Positions 44,901-55,976 are shown, counted from the first letter of the stretch. The stretch is 64,000 nt of DNA from Lachnospiraceae bacterium (GCA_017634455.1 JAGBNK010000009.1:22972-86971); one strand, 5' to 3'. The notes: a model not told the origin generated them from the letters alone. Program-made: numbers and translations.

Positions 44901-46210
44901 GTCAGACATACCAATCCCATATCGTTGGTATAAGTACTTACCCACATATTTCCAGCCTTATCAAGCAATAAACATCTGATACGGGTTTCACCAATATAAT
45001 CCGTAAGCTCATTAGGAACTAAGTTACCCTGTCCATCAATACAGTAGAGACCTTTATCAGTACCAACATACAATAAACCCTCTCTCATGCAAGTAGCATT
45101 TACCACATCATTGATGCCAGACTTGGCTGTTACATCTTCAAAATTATTGGTTGCTATTTTCATCACGCCCTGCCTGGTTGAAGCAAGCCATAAATTACCC
45201 TGATAATCAGCAGTCAACATCTCAATAGAACTATCCATAGGCAGATTTTCAAGTGCCACATAGTTTCCATCTTCATTTAAATAACCTACAACAGAATCAC
45301 TATTTATCCATACTCTTCCGCACTCTTGAGTTATCCAGGCAATACCATTTGCCGGAGCTACATTTATAGTTTTCAATTCATCTACTGCAGCTCCAAATTT
45401 ACCATAATAGACAATGTCTGTATCTGTTCCAAAATACAACATTCCAGTATTATCCTCATCCGAATAAATCGCAGTAACACTGCTCATACCCAAGTCACTG
45501 GCTTTGTAATACTCTGATATCCTGCAATCTACTATAGAAAATACATCACCGTCTCTGGTATTACCATATACAACCCCATTCTCATCAGCTCTTAACTGAA
45601 TAATGTATTGATTCCTTATTCTATAATCATCAATAGTGTACACACTGCCATTTGCATCCACATATGCCACGCCACCTGTTGTACCTATAAATACATTTCC
45701 CTTATTATCCTCTGTAAATGTGCGAATTGTAGATGACGGCAAGCCATCCTTGTATGTGATATGTATCTGCTCATCATTATTATCTACATAAACCACACCG
45801 TTATCATTGGTACCAAACCACATTCTATTCTTTTTGTCCTGATATATGGTCTTACCACTGGTAATACCTGTAGAAGAGTCCATTCTGTCAAATGTAACTC
45901 CATCATATACCATTACACCAGCATATCCACCAATCCATATATATCCATTCTTGGATGCATATATATAGTTCGCATCAGATGTAGGTAAACCTGATTCCGC
46001 GTTGTATAATGTAGCTGAATACCCTACATTATCAATCTGACCTGTAACAGCATATCCACCACCGGATGTCAGTTCTTCTGCATCCGTATCAACATCATCA
46101 TTTCCATGAATTCCTGCATAAGCCATACTACAGGATAATGTAAGCGTCAAAAGCATAACAGATGCAGCTATTTTGAATTTTATCTTTCTCCCCGTTTTTA
46201 TCATTCTCAA
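41951..46210 (-). CDS. Beta-propeller hybrid histidine kinase (Reg_prop, Y_Y_Y, HisKA, REC, HPt)
   Basis: 1419 residues. A signal anchor is followed by about 650 residues of Reg_prop beta-propeller repeats (many GLPSSTIR, DGLTSDVIL and NLWVLS-type motifs), then a Y_Y_Y domain near 700-790 and a membrane helix near 800. HisKA has MSHEIRTPINTIMG (H about 832). HATPase has NLLTNAVKYTT and GTGLGLNIS. A receiver holds LLDHMMPGMDG, and an HPt domain VHALKSSARIIGD. This is the layout of Bacteroides-type hybrid sensors but without the AraC output. The propeller faces outside and probably binds a carbohydrate. Confidence 0.93.
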   Translation of the reverse strand: MRMIKTGRKIKFKIAASVMLLTLTLSCSMAYAGIHGNDDVDTDAEELTSGGGYAVTGQIDNVGYSATLYNAESGLPTSDANYIYASKNGYIWIGGYAGVMVYDGVTFDRMDSSTGITSGKTIYQDKKNRMWFGTNDNGVVYVDNNDEQIHITYKDGLPSSTIRTFTEDNKGNVFIGTTGGVAYVDANGSVYTIDDYRIRNQYIIQLRADENGVVYGNTRDGDVFSIVDCRISEYYKASDLGMSSVTAIYSDEDNTGMLYFGTDTDIVYYGKFGAAVDELKTINVAPANGIAWITQECGRVWINSDSVVGYLNEDGNYVALENLPMDSSIEMLTADYQGNLWLASTRQGVMKIATNNFEDVTAKSGINDVVNATCMREGLLYVGTDKGLYCIDGQGNLVPNELTDYIGETRIRCLLLDKAGNMWVSTYTNDMGLVCLTSDGQIIRYTEENGLINNQTRCINETDDGYILVGTNGGLTIIKDYQIIKNFGEKDGLDNTVILTVEQGDNGTVLVGTDGDGLYLISQNNVEKISRDDGLTSDVILRVKKDVDRGVYWIVTSNSIQYMKDGSLYTVEDFPYNNNFDIYYDNSDNLWVLSSYGIFCVNAHKMLSGDKFDYRLYNTSNGMTSVPTGNAYSYLDESGNLYVSSRSGVNKVNINNYFNQDSEIKVDLKYIYCDGELVYPDENGEYVIPSDAKRIYFYPAVLDFSLSNPTVKMFFEGYDDGGVISQQKDLDAMEFTELKHGNYTLHIQVLNPATEEVSQDVEFTVVKKPKFFELMAVRAMLVAIVVLGTGFLVWRIMNGTIVSRQYQEIREAKEEAERANTAKTRFLANMSHEIRTPINTIMGMNEMILREDATDVPKGYFMSIINYAVDIRNASESLLGMINDVLDMSKIESGKMHLVEQEYDMEDMLRGICSMIRGRAAQKDLIFIVKVDEIMPMRFYGDVGKIKQIVLNLLTNAVKYTTAGTITLSASVEEINGDEYSLKFSVKDTGMGVKEEDIDKLFTAYERMDEEKNSAIQGTGLGLNISAQFAEILSGRLTCESIYGEGSDFILELKQKAVDKTPIGDFDDRVNEAIGPYVPQFVAPDAEILIVDDNPMNLSVIKSLLKSTKMFITTATSGEECLEKLRYGSFNIVLLDHMMPGMDGVETCKRIRENYPDLPVYALTANATAGEDFYVSNGFNGYLAKPIDSRTLEKTIMRHIPEEIMMKADPADFVEELTEIPESLNWIHDIETISVDEGIKNSGGVDSYIFSLQLFYETIDGNANVIKKAYDEGDITLYTVKVHALKSSARIIGDLNLSKLCEELEDAGNKENISFIQEHTPEMFEKYFRYKELLEPITEYNQNNNSDKELIPEEELQDAYEALSEVIPMMDYDSVEMILDQISEYKLPEKDEKQVAELVKLLKQFDWDKMEEIVKELRG

Positions 46211-46220
46211 TTCCTCCGGC

Positions 46221-48377
46221 CTACATGCCTTGATATTTTATCAGCACCTGTCTAACCTCTGGCAAAGCAGACATAAACGCATTTACACATTTTGGATCAA
46301 ACTGTGTTCCTGATCCCTCTTCTAATATTTGCAAAGCTTTCTCCAACGGAAAAGCAGGCTTATACACTCTAGGTGAAGTAAGAGCATCAAACACATCAGC
46401 AACAGCCATAATACGTGCAGATAGCGGAATCACCTCTCCATGTAGTCCTTCCGGATATCCCTTACCATCCCATCTCTCATGATGGTATGCAGCCATATTT
46501 CTAGCCTCTTTCAAATAATTCTCGCCCTTTACAGTCACAATAGCCTTTTCCATAATCTCCTTGCCATAGACTGTATGCAATTTCATAATCTCATATTCTT
46601 CATCTGTTAGTTTGCCAGGCTTATTCAAAATAGTATCAGATATATTAATCTTTCCCACATCATGAAGTGGCGCAGACATCACCAAATCAGACATATATTT
46701 TGGAGTTAATTTTTCCAGATAGTATCCGTTTCGTTTTAAACTTTCAGATATAATCTTCACATATTCTGCAGTCTTTTGGACATGGGCTCCTGTATCAGAG
46801 TCTCTGTTTTCCACCATGTCTGCCATGGTAATAATCAGACCATTTTGCATCTTGGCTGTAGAATCAGCAAAGTAATTAATATCACGCACCTGGTTGGCCG
46901 TCTCAACTGCCATCTTGCAAATAGATTTATATAGAGTCTCTATCTCATCACCAGTCTTAATCTCGTAAGTCCGAAGTTCTTTGACAGCATTATCCAGCTC
47001 ATCCTGTTTGTCTTTTCCATTCATAAAACCATTAGTCCAATTAACTATAGTATTTATTGGATATACCAGATTATTCTTGGCATAAGATGTACTAAATACA
47101 ATAATCAAAATCAAGAATCCTGAGAAAATAAGCAAGATTTTGATTATATACTGAACAGCAAAAATTGAAAGGAATGAGACAGATGCATCCGCTCCAACAT
47201 AACATATAGTCTTACCAGACTCATCATGAACCGGTGCATATGCTGTAACAATCCAACCAGATATATCATTGGACTCTATAGGTTCGATAGCCTCTCCATT
47301 CCATAAATCTTCAAGGTAATCTCCAAATGCTTCCTCAAATTCTATTCTCTCACCAAATTCATATGCCGGTGCGTCAGGACTTTCCAAATCCATAACAGCA
47401 TAACAAGCATCCCTTCCCACCTTAATTACATATAAATATTTAATATCAGACTCTGCATCTCTCAAGCCATACATAAACTCCTTGGCTTCAAGATATCCTT
47501 CCGCATTTACACCATATTGCACAAATTCATTAATATCATACTTTTCTAAAGTCTCAGCCGCAAAATTTGCTGTTCTTTGAGCGCTATCTATATAAGATTG
47601 CTTCTCCACGCCAAAATACTGCATCATACCTGTTGTTGAAATAATAAGGGTGATAGTTATGGCACTTAATATAACAAGTGCTGTGGTCTTTCGCTCAATA
47701 GACTTCACTGCTATATCATCCCCATGATTGAAAGAATTCAATTCTTCTTTTGTGAGTGGCTTCTGCTTCCACGCAGTATTAGTTAGAGCTTTTTGTGTCT
47801 CCATTGGCACAAAGCGCATAAAAGCTCTGACCACAAGAACCGAGAAACCCTTGTCCACTATATTCAAGCCAGTATTGGCTATTATTCCTCCCAAAATAAT
47901 CGGAATACCTGTAGATATATTGATAATTTCAGCTGCATCCTTAATATCTTCAAATTGAAAATCACCTAATAGAATAACCTGAAAAATAATACCTAATATG
48001 CCTGTCATTACTGAAATAGATGCTATATATACAAGGAGTGCAACACGCCCCTTTTTACAGATTTTTTCTTTCACATATACATCTGTAATACATGCTATCA
48101 ATACATTAATAATCATATAATACAGTGCAGATGAATGATTTATAACAGCGCATAACAGATTTGTAGCAACAGCAACTATTACTCCCGGCAACAATCCACC
48201 TATACTTGTTGCAGCAATTGTGCCTACGCAGTCCAAGTATAATGGTATATCCAGTCTGTTTAAAATAGTTGTTAATCCTACATTTAACAAGACGCAGACT
48301 ATTATCACTGCCCTATTAACATTCTTACAATACTTTTGATTTTTTATTTTATCCTTGTCTAATGCTAATACTTTCAA
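46221..48377 (-). CDS. Membrane HD-GYP cyclic di-GMP phosphodiesterase
   Basis: About 718 residues, TTG start at 48377 with GGAGGAG seven bases before; upstream in-frame codons lie in the terminator arm and are unlikely to be translated. Several N-terminal membrane helices (to about residue 195) precede a second membrane pair flanking an outer Cache-like domain (to about 440). The HD-GYP domain follows: HDVGKINISD, AYHHERWDGKGYPEGL and ALTSPRVYKPAF. All catalytic residues are present. It is the first gene of the sensory operon and is preceded immediately by a terminator-antiterminator-like leader. Confidence 0.92.
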   Translation of the reverse strand: MKVLALDKDKIKNQKYCKNVNRAVIIVCVLLNVGLTTILNRLDIPLYLDCVGTIAATSIGGLLPGVIVAVATNLLCAVINHSSALYYMIINVLIACITDVYVKEKICKKGRVALLVYIASISVMTGILGIIFQVILLGDFQFEDIKDAAEIINISTGIPIILGGIIANTGLNIVDKGFSVLVVRAFMRFVPMETQKALTNTAWKQKPLTKEELNSFNHGDDIAVKSIERKTTALVILSAITITLIISTTGMMQYFGVEKQSYIDSAQRTANFAAETLEKYDINEFVQYGVNAEGYLEAKEFMYGLRDAESDIKYLYVIKVGRDACYAVMDLESPDAPAYEFGERIEFEEAFGDYLEDLWNGEAIEPIESNDISGWIVTAYAPVHDESGKTICYVGADASVSFLSIFAVQYIIKILLIFSGFLILIIVFSTSYAKNNLVYPINTIVNWTNGFMNGKDKQDELDNAVKELRTYEIKTGDEIETLYKSICKMAVETANQVRDINYFADSTAKMQNGLIITMADMVENRDSDTGAHVQKTAEYVKIISESLKRNGYYLEKLTPKYMSDLVMSAPLHDVGKINISDTILNKPGKLTDEEYEIMKLHTVYGKEIMEKAIVTVKGENYLKEARNMAAYHHERWDGKGYPEGLHGEVIPLSARIMAVADVFDALTSPRVYKPAFPLEKALQILEEGSGTQFDPKCVNAFMSALPEVRQVLIKYQGM

Positions 48378-48390
48378 AACACAACTCCTC

Positions 48391-48446
48391 CAAAAAACAA
48401 AAAATACCAAAAGTGACCCTACATTCTAATCAATCACTTTTGGTAT
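48391..48446 (-). promoter_or_regulatory. Attenuator: perfect 13-bp terminator right before the HD-GYP gene
   Basis: Minus-strand stem ATACCAAAAGTGA/TCACTTTTGGTAT (arms 48434-48446 and 48404-48416) with a 17-base loop, then TTTTTGTTTTTTG, which runs into the GGAGGAG ribosome site. No room remains for a promoter between the T-run and the gene, so the gene can be expressed only by read-through. Confidence 0.85.
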
Positions 48447-48474
48447 TAATAAATCTCATAATACTGTGTCTCAT
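48430..48474 (-). CDS. 14-codon leader ORF overlapping the attenuator
   Basis: ATG at 48474, seven bases after a strong AGGGGAG, gives MRHSIMRFINTKSD then TGA at 48430-48432. The stop and the last four codons cover the 5' arm of the terminator stem. A ribosome on this ORF would stop the terminator from forming and allow read-through into the HD-GYP operon. This is inferred from position; no function for the peptide is claimed. Confidence 0.6.
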   Translation of the reverse strand: MRHSIMRFINTKSD

Positions 48475-48524
48475 AACTTATCTCCCCTTGATATGCAAAC
48501 ATCCTTATAAATACTCATTCAGTA

Positions 48525-48553
48525 CTTATATTCTATCATATTTATACTATCAA
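48525..48553 (-). promoter_or_regulatory. Promoter of the leader and sensory operon
   Basis: Minus-strand TTGATA (48548-48553), a 17-base spacer and TATAAG (48525-48530). Transcription would start about 45 bases before the leader ATG. Confidence 0.55.
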
Positions 48554-48639
48554 ACAACAAAAAAAGCCTAAAATCACTTATTTCATCAAGAAAAGCCCAG
48601 TATTATGATTTATATTTTTATAAATAATTTTATAAATAA

Positions 48640-50112
48640 TTATCTTCTGCCAAGTTTCAATGCATTGTCCTTATTCCAGAGCTCATCATATTTGAATCCT
48701 GTAACCTTCTCACATACTTCAATCTCCTCCGGAGTAATCACACTATCATCCTCACCTTTCCTTCTGGCTACTTCACGACGAACAATATCGAATTCTCTCT
48801 TGCCCATAGGAAATTTTGCAGTAAAGAAAATTGTGATAATCATAAGTACAACCGGCACAAATATATAGATATAAGCTACACCTGTCTGTGTAGATAATGC
48901 CTGTCTGGCTCCAGCTGTTGCCAGATTCTCATCATATCCCACTGCTGATAGAAGCAATCCAATAGAACTGATTGATAATCCAGCAGTAATCTTTCTAACA
49001 AAAGTTGCCATACCCGAACATGTACCAGGGCGATTTATAGATGTAATAAGCTCATCAACATCCGGCATATCTGTCAATATTGCATAAATAGTAACAGATG
49101 AGCTTGCCATTCCAAGGCCAATTATAAATGTAAGGAATAGTATAATTCCAAAGTTAGCCCCCTCATGTGAGAAGAATATCATTATAAGAGTTGCAACCAT
49201 TCTAATAGGGAACCCAATAAGAATAGGCATCTTCTTATTAGTCTTGGCCATAATAGGATTGAAAATAAGCATTCCCATAAACTGAGACAATAAAATCACA
49301 CCCATCATATACATGAATCCGCCATAACGATTTAATACATCATCCACATAATATACTGCCAAACCAGTTACAAAATCATTAGTCACCTGACCAAACACAA
49401 ATATTGCCAGAAACATCTTGAAACTGCGGCTCTTATATACTGTAAATGATTGAGCCAGACTCTCCTTCAAACCTATTTTAATAACAGGCTTCTCCTTCTC
49501 CCATGTTCCAAAGAAAGTAAGCAAAATCGCAATACAAAAAATTACTCCAAATATAAGAGCAACCAACATATACTTACCTGCATCTGTATTGTCATTAATA
49601 AGCAATGTAGAACCAAGTCCTGCAACTATATTTCCAAATGCAGAAAATGCCATTCTCACTCCGGTATATCTGCCTCGTACAGTATAATCATCTACCATAT
49701 CAGGCAAAAGTGCATTATATGGAACCATTACAATTGTAAATCCTGTAGAGAACAGGATGTACATAAGCATATAGAATATGTACTTAAGTCCTACAGTTGA
49801 ACCTTCAATTGGAATCCAAAGCAGAATGAATGTAATAGCTGAAATAAAACTTCCTATTAACATATAGAATCTTTTGGATCCAAAACGGGATTTAGTACGG
49901 TCTGTAATATTTCCCATAACAGGGTCTGTAATTGCGTCCCACACCTTTCCAATAAGTGGAATTGTTCCAGCCAATGCAGGTGGCATCCCCAATGCCTTGG
50001 TAAGAAATACAGTGAAAAATGTTGTAATAATTACAAAAGCCCCTCCACCGTAAATGTCCGCAACACCATAAGCGCATCGCGATAAAAAAGTATTCTCTCT
50101 CTTATTATTCAT
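48640..50112 (-). CDS. GPH-family (MelB-like) sugar/cation symporter
   Basis: 490 residues with twelve membrane helices. The motif near residue 60 (WDAITDPVMGNITDRTKSRFG) is typical of the GPH family, which brings in melibiose, glucuronides and other sugars with sodium or protons. The start is MNNKRENTFLS after GGGGGGAGAA. No dedicated glycosidase is adjacent; substrate is unknown. Confidence 0.9.
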   Translation of the reverse strand: MNNKRENTFLSRCAYGVADIYGGGAFVIITTFFTVFLTKALGMPPALAGTIPLIGKVWDAITDPVMGNITDRTKSRFGSKRFYMLIGSFISAITFILLWIPIEGSTVGLKYIFYMLMYILFSTGFTIVMVPYNALLPDMVDDYTVRGRYTGVRMAFSAFGNIVAGLGSTLLINDNTDAGKYMLVALIFGVIFCIAILLTFFGTWEKEKPVIKIGLKESLAQSFTVYKSRSFKMFLAIFVFGQVTNDFVTGLAVYYVDDVLNRYGGFMYMMGVILLSQFMGMLIFNPIMAKTNKKMPILIGFPIRMVATLIMIFFSHEGANFGIILFLTFIIGLGMASSSVTIYAILTDMPDVDELITSINRPGTCSGMATFVRKITAGLSISSIGLLLSAVGYDENLATAGARQALSTQTGVAYIYIFVPVVLMIITIFFTAKFPMGKREFDIVRREVARRKGEDDSVITPEEIEVCEKVTGFKYDELWNKDNALKLGRR

Positions 50113-50326
50113 GTTGTTTCTCCCCCCAACATAGTTATTTTTGAATAAAGAGATTATTCAGTTTTCATTATACTTTTTATCATATATTTTTTAAATGCTT
50201 TAATTAATAGTATTTTATTACGATTTTTGTGCATAATTACATCTTGCTTTTTATTTCATTCTTTTTCGCCTTCGCCATTAATACCTTCGCAAGTCTTCCT
50301 TGTATGCAAATAAATCCAATTTATTC

Positions 50327-52400
<2,074 letters not shown>

Positions 52401-52490
52401 AAATACAAAGACACAAAACAAAAATATAAAAGATATAGTTTACCTACACAAAAATATACTTTTAAACAATATAGAAACACACTTATAGAC

Positions 52491-52532
52491 AGAGACCATA
52501 TGGCATTAAAAACCTAGTGCCACATGGTCTCT
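52491..52532. terminator. Bidirectional terminator between MCP and MerR gene
   Basis: Near-perfect 15-bp stem AGAGACCATATGGCA/TGCCACATGGTCTCT (one mismatch) with a 12-base loop. It serves the convergent chemotaxis (plus) and MerR (minus) genes. T-runs are short on both sides. Confidence 0.8.
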
Positions 52533-52542
52533 GTTATTATTT

Positions 52543-53328
52543 CTATAAAGTTTTATATACATATATATACTGATGAAATGTCTGGTCCTTGTCGAAAAAT
52601 CTAGACATTAACAGCACATATGTCTCCTGTGATGCGGTAGGATATTTATTCATTATATCCACTTCGAAATCATCAAACATTTTCTTGGTGACAGGCACAT
52701 GACCTGCCAAATCCAAAACAGTTCCAACCACATCTGCTTCAGGTAAAGTGATTCCGCATTTTATTCCCAGGTAATCCGCATACTTCTTCTCCGTCGCAAA
52801 GCCTAAACCTTCCAACAGGTTCGCTCCTTTATATTCCTCTCGCATTATCCATGCAGTAGAGAAAAAGAATGATTCCTCAAAAACCTGCTTCATAGCTGTA
52901 TATAGCTTCTCATTTGAACTGTTGACATAAGGCACATAAAACATTTCATTCATATGTCCCTCTATAACTTTATTTATATCTTCTTTGGCATGTTTTAAAT
53001 ATTTTAAATCAAAGGATATTTTATCATCTAGCATTCTATAACGGATTAATTGATCAACAAAATATTCATGTTGCTTCTCCAGAGAATCTAGGATTTCAGA
53101 ATAATCAATTTCATACAAGGCTTTTTTAATCTGATTCAAGCTGTAATCAGCCTTGCGAAACTTCAATGCGTCAACCAGCACTCCTACATCCCAATATCCA
53201 TATTCTCTATATCCGTTTTGAGGATTTATCTCCGGATGGATCAGACCTACATTCTCATAGTGTCTCAAGGTCTCCCGCCCTATGTTGAATATTTCACATA
53301 TTTCTTTGGTAGAATAGCCCCTTCTCAT
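52543..53328 (-). CDS. MerR-family transcriptional regulator with large C-terminal domain
   Basis: 261 residues. The winged helix begins YSTKEICEIFNIGRETLRHYE and ENVGLI, as in MerR. A helical linker follows, then a C-terminal domain of about 150 residues that resembles effector-binding domains but which I do not recognise. A good start codon lies at MRRGYS. Effector unknown. Confidence 0.88.
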   Translation of the reverse strand: MRRGYSTKEICEIFNIGRETLRHYENVGLIHPEINPQNGYREYGYWDVGVLVDALKFRKADYSLNQIKKALYEIDYSEILDSLEKQHEYFVDQLIRYRMLDDKISFDLKYLKHAKEDINKVIEGHMNEMFYVPYVNSSNEKLYTAMKQVFEESFFFSTAWIMREEYKGANLLEGLGFATEKKYADYLGIKCGITLPEADVVGTVLDLAGHVPVTKKMFDDFEVDIMNKYPTASQETYVLLMSRFFDKDQTFHQYIYVYKTL

Positions 53329-53374
53329 AAATCACCTCTGAAATCAATACTAATATGACTATTTATGCCTACCT

Positions 53375-53632
53375 TTACTGAACAGTTTCGTCAATAGCAC
53401 GAGCCAACTGATCTGCGCAGGAAGTACCTCTGCCTCTGCAATCATTTCCTCGTAAAATATCTGCAGCTTCCTTGGCATCACGGCCTTCTAATAATCTGCC
53501 TATAGCCTTGAGATTTCCATCGCACCCATTGGTAAATTTCAAATCGTGAATCTTGCCTTCATCATCTAAATCAAAATTAATAGCTACAGAGCATACACCC
53601 TGTGGTCTGTAATTAATATGTTGCATATTCAT
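53375..53632 (-). CDS. TSCPD-domain protein (TIGR03905-like)
   Basis: 85 residues: YRPQGVCSVAINFDLDDEGKI, FTNGCDGNLKAIGRLLEGRDAKE, CRGRGTSCADQLARAI. The CDGN and TSCADQ motifs mark the TSCPD family of small proteins, related to a ribonucleotide reductase end domain. Function is not established. It lies between the MerR gene and thiC, with no clear operon link. Confidence 0.85.
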   Translation of the reverse strand: MNMQHINYRPQGVCSVAINFDLDDEGKIHDLKFTNGCDGNLKAIGRLLEGRDAKEAADILRGNDCRGRGTSCADQLARAIDETVQ

Positions 53633-53742
53633 GTCTCCAATCTGTTTTATTTATGATTATTCAGTAATCAAATTCAATCGGAATTAGTATAACCATGTTT
53701 GCATGAACTTTCAACGATTACAGACCATATTTAATAAAGATT

Positions 53743-55059
53743 TTATAATATGTCTATAGTCTCTCCCGCCAAAGCTTTGTTAATACTTCTTACCGCGCAG
53801 AATTTACCACACATACTACATGTATCACTGTGGTCATCTTCAGGTAATCTGCTATCGCGGATAGACTTGGCTGTAACAGGATCCAAAGCTTCTGCAAATT
53901 GAGCATCCCAGTCCAGTTTTCTTCTGGCATCTGCCATTCTGTCATCCCTGTCTCTGGCTCCCGGTATTCCTTTGGCAATATCAGCTGCATGTGCCGCAAT
54001 TTTAGATGCAATAATACCATTTCTCACATCATCTACATTTGGCAACGCCAGATGCTCTGCCGGAGTGACATAACACAGAAATGCCGCACCATTCATAGCA
54101 GCAATTGCTCCACCGATTGCTCCTGTAATATGATCATATCCCGGTGCTATATCTGTAACCAAAGGTCCCAATACATAAAATGGAGCGCCATGACAGATGG
54201 TCTCCTGGATTTTCATATTGGCTGCAATCTGATCAAGCGGTACATGTCCTGGACCTTCAACCATAACCTGTACATCCCTCTCCCAGGCTCTTTCTGTAAG
54301 TTCTCCCAATCTAAGTAATTCACCTATTTGTGTGGCATCCGTTGCATCTGCCAGACATCCCGGTCTACATGCATCACCTAAGCTTATTGTCACATCATGC
54401 TCACGACAGATTTCTACAATTTCATCATAATACTCATAGAAAGGATTCTCCTCTCCTGTCATAGCCATCCAGGCAAACACCAACGAACCCCCTCGACTAA
54501 CCAGGTTCATCTTGCGCTTTCCGGCTTTCACTTCTTCAATAGTCTTCTGTGTAATACCACAATGCAAGGTCACAAAATCCACGCCGTCCTCAGCATGAAG
54601 TCTGACTACATCAACGAAATCCCGGGCTGTAAGTTCTCCCAAATCTCTCTGATAATGTATAACTGCATCATATACAGGAACAGTTCCAACCATTGCAGGA
54701 CATTCTCTACATAACTTCTGTCTAAAAGGCTGTGTATTGCCATGACTGGACAGATCCATTATAGCCTCTGCGCCTAAATCCGCAGCGCTAAGCACTTTCT
54801 GCATCTCAATATCGTAGTCCTTGCAGTCACGGCTCACACCTAGATTCACATTTATCTTGGTAGTAAGTTTACTTCCTACAGCATGAGGAACCAGGCCTTT
54901 ATGAGCAGGATTGGCCGGAATAACTGCTATTCCCTTTGCTATCTGAGTTCTCAATTTCTCTGGTGATATATTTTCCTCTGCGGCACATATTTCCATTTCT
55001 GGTGTAATAATATTCTTTCTTGCCGCTTCCATTTGTGTTTTGTAATTTCTAATTGCCAT
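53743..55059 (-). CDS. thiC: HMP-P synthase ThiC (radical SAM)
   Basis: About 438 residues: CAAEENISPEKLR, IPANPAHKGLVPHAVG and the C-terminal cluster motif CSMCGKFCAVR (C-x2-C-x4-C). It turns aminoimidazole ribotide into the pyrimidine (HMP-P) half of thiamine. I choose the ATG at 55059 after AAGGAGAGAAG; a longer frame would start inside thiD. Last gene of the TPP-riboswitch operon. Confidence 0.96.
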   Translation of the reverse strand: MAIRNYKTQMEAARKNIITPEMEICAAEENISPEKLRTQIAKGIAVIPANPAHKGLVPHAVGSKLTTKINVNLGVSRDCKDYDIEMQKVLSAADLGAEAIMDLSSHGNTQPFRQKLCRECPAMVGTVPVYDAVIHYQRDLGELTARDFVDVVRLHAEDGVDFVTLHCGITQKTIEEVKAGKRKMNLVSRGGSLVFAWMAMTGEENPFYEYYDEIVEICREHDVTISLGDACRPGCLADATDATQIGELLRLGELTERAWERDVQVMVEGPGHVPLDQIAANMKIQETICHGAPFYVLGPLVTDIAPGYDHITGAIGGAIAAMNGAAFLCYVTPAEHLALPNVDDVRNGIIASKIAAHAADIAKGIPGARDRDDRMADARRKLDWDAQFAEALDPVTAKSIRDSRLPEDDHSDTCSMCGKFCAVRSINKALAGETIDIL

Positions 55060-55081
55060 CTTCTCTTCTCTCCTTAATATT

Positions 55082-55915
55082 TTAATCAATATACTTTCCA
55101 TGTAAATCAAAGCCATGATTTAGAGGGCCATTACCCTGTCCCAGATTCAGCCCGTCTCTCAATGCTTCTTCTACATATTTTTTTGCCAATCTGACACTAT
55201 TTGACATATCCATTCCTTTGGCCAGATTTGATGCAATAGCGGAGGACAAAGTGCATCCCGTTCCATGATTGTTGGTACTTTCAATAATCTCACCTTTGAT
55301 AATGGTTCCTCCCTCTGGTGTAATCAGGATATCTGTACCTTTACCGTCACTTCGATGCCCGCCTTTCAACAATACACTGCCTCTGATATTATCAAACAGG
55401 ACCTGAGCCACTGCCATATAGTCAATATCCTCTTGGGATTCATCCCAATTCACACCCCCAGGGGCAATACCTGTCTTTTCAATGAGATATAGTGCTTCCG
55501 GAATATTTGGAGTTATTAAGTCTGCATAACAAAGAAGCTTCTCCCACAGAATTTCTATACAATCCTCTGGCAGAAGCTTTGTCCCACTTGTAGCAATCAT
55601 AACAGGATCAATAACAATGTTAGAAGCTTCATAATCATTTAGCAATTCTGCCAATATGTCAATCTGCTCCACAGATGCTATCATCCCTATTTTCACAGCA
55701 TCAGGGCAGATATCTTCATAGACCGCCATAACTTCATCGCGAAATACATCCGGTCTAACCTCTTGAATTGATTTGACGCCCAGCGTATTCTGCGCAGTTA
55801 TAGCTGTAATGGCAGAAGAAGCATACACTCCATGTGCCATCATAGTCTTGATATCTGCTTGAATGCCGGCGCCTCCACTGGAATCTGATCCAGCGATTGT
55901 AAGTACTTTTTTCAT
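55082..55915 (-). CDS. thiD: HMP/HMP-P kinase ThiD
   Basis: About 277 residues of the ribokinase-like fold: MKKVLTIAGSDSSGGAGIQAD at the start (glycine motif) and NNHGTGCTLSSAIA near the end (catalytic Asp replaced by the family GTGC loop). It phosphorylates HMP-P to HMP-PP. The ATG at 55915 has a weak GGG site; the in-frame start 21 codons upstream would translate the structured leader and is unlikely. It is in the thiamine operon, before thiC. Confidence 0.95.
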   Translation of the reverse strand: MKKVLTIAGSDSSGGAGIQADIKTMMAHGVYASSAITAITAQNTLGVKSIQEVRPDVFRDEVMAVYEDICPDAVKIGMIASVEQIDILAELLNDYEASNIVIDPVMIATSGTKLLPEDCIEILWEKLLCYADLITPNIPEALYLIEKTGIAPGGVNWDESQEDIDYMAVAQVLFDNIRGSVLLKGGHRSDGKGTDILITPEGGTIIKGEIIESTNNHGTGCTLSSAIASNLAKGMDMSNSVRLAKKYVEEALRDGLNLGQGNGPLNHGFDLHGKYID

Positions 55916-55937
55916 AAAACAGTTACCCTTTTCTATC

Positions 55938-55976
55938 CCGACAGAAAGTGGTGCCCCCAGCCTGCCGGTTACTTTC
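55938..55976 (-). promoter_or_regulatory. Possible pseudoknot leader before thiD
   Basis: Two interleaved stems can form on the minus strand: GAAAGT (55971-55976) with ACTTTC (55944-55949), and CCGGCAG (55962-55968) with CTGTCGG (55938-55944, one G-T pair). The arrangement 1-2-1'-2' is an H-type pseudoknot, or the stems are alternatives. The loop is purine rich (GGGGGCACC). It lies within an existing operon, in front of the genes making HMP-PP, so a small ligand-binding RNA is worth testing. Confidence 0.4.

Noticed and set aside
48391..48553. Cyclic di-GMP riboswitch before the HD-GYP gene
   Set aside because: I looked for GEMM-I/II conserved blocks and saw none; the leader ORF plus terminator explains the sequence better.
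48541..48640. Terminator directly after the sugar symporter
   Set aside because: The GGGCTTTTC...GGCTTTTTTT stretch looks terminator-like by its T-run, but the arms are not complementary.
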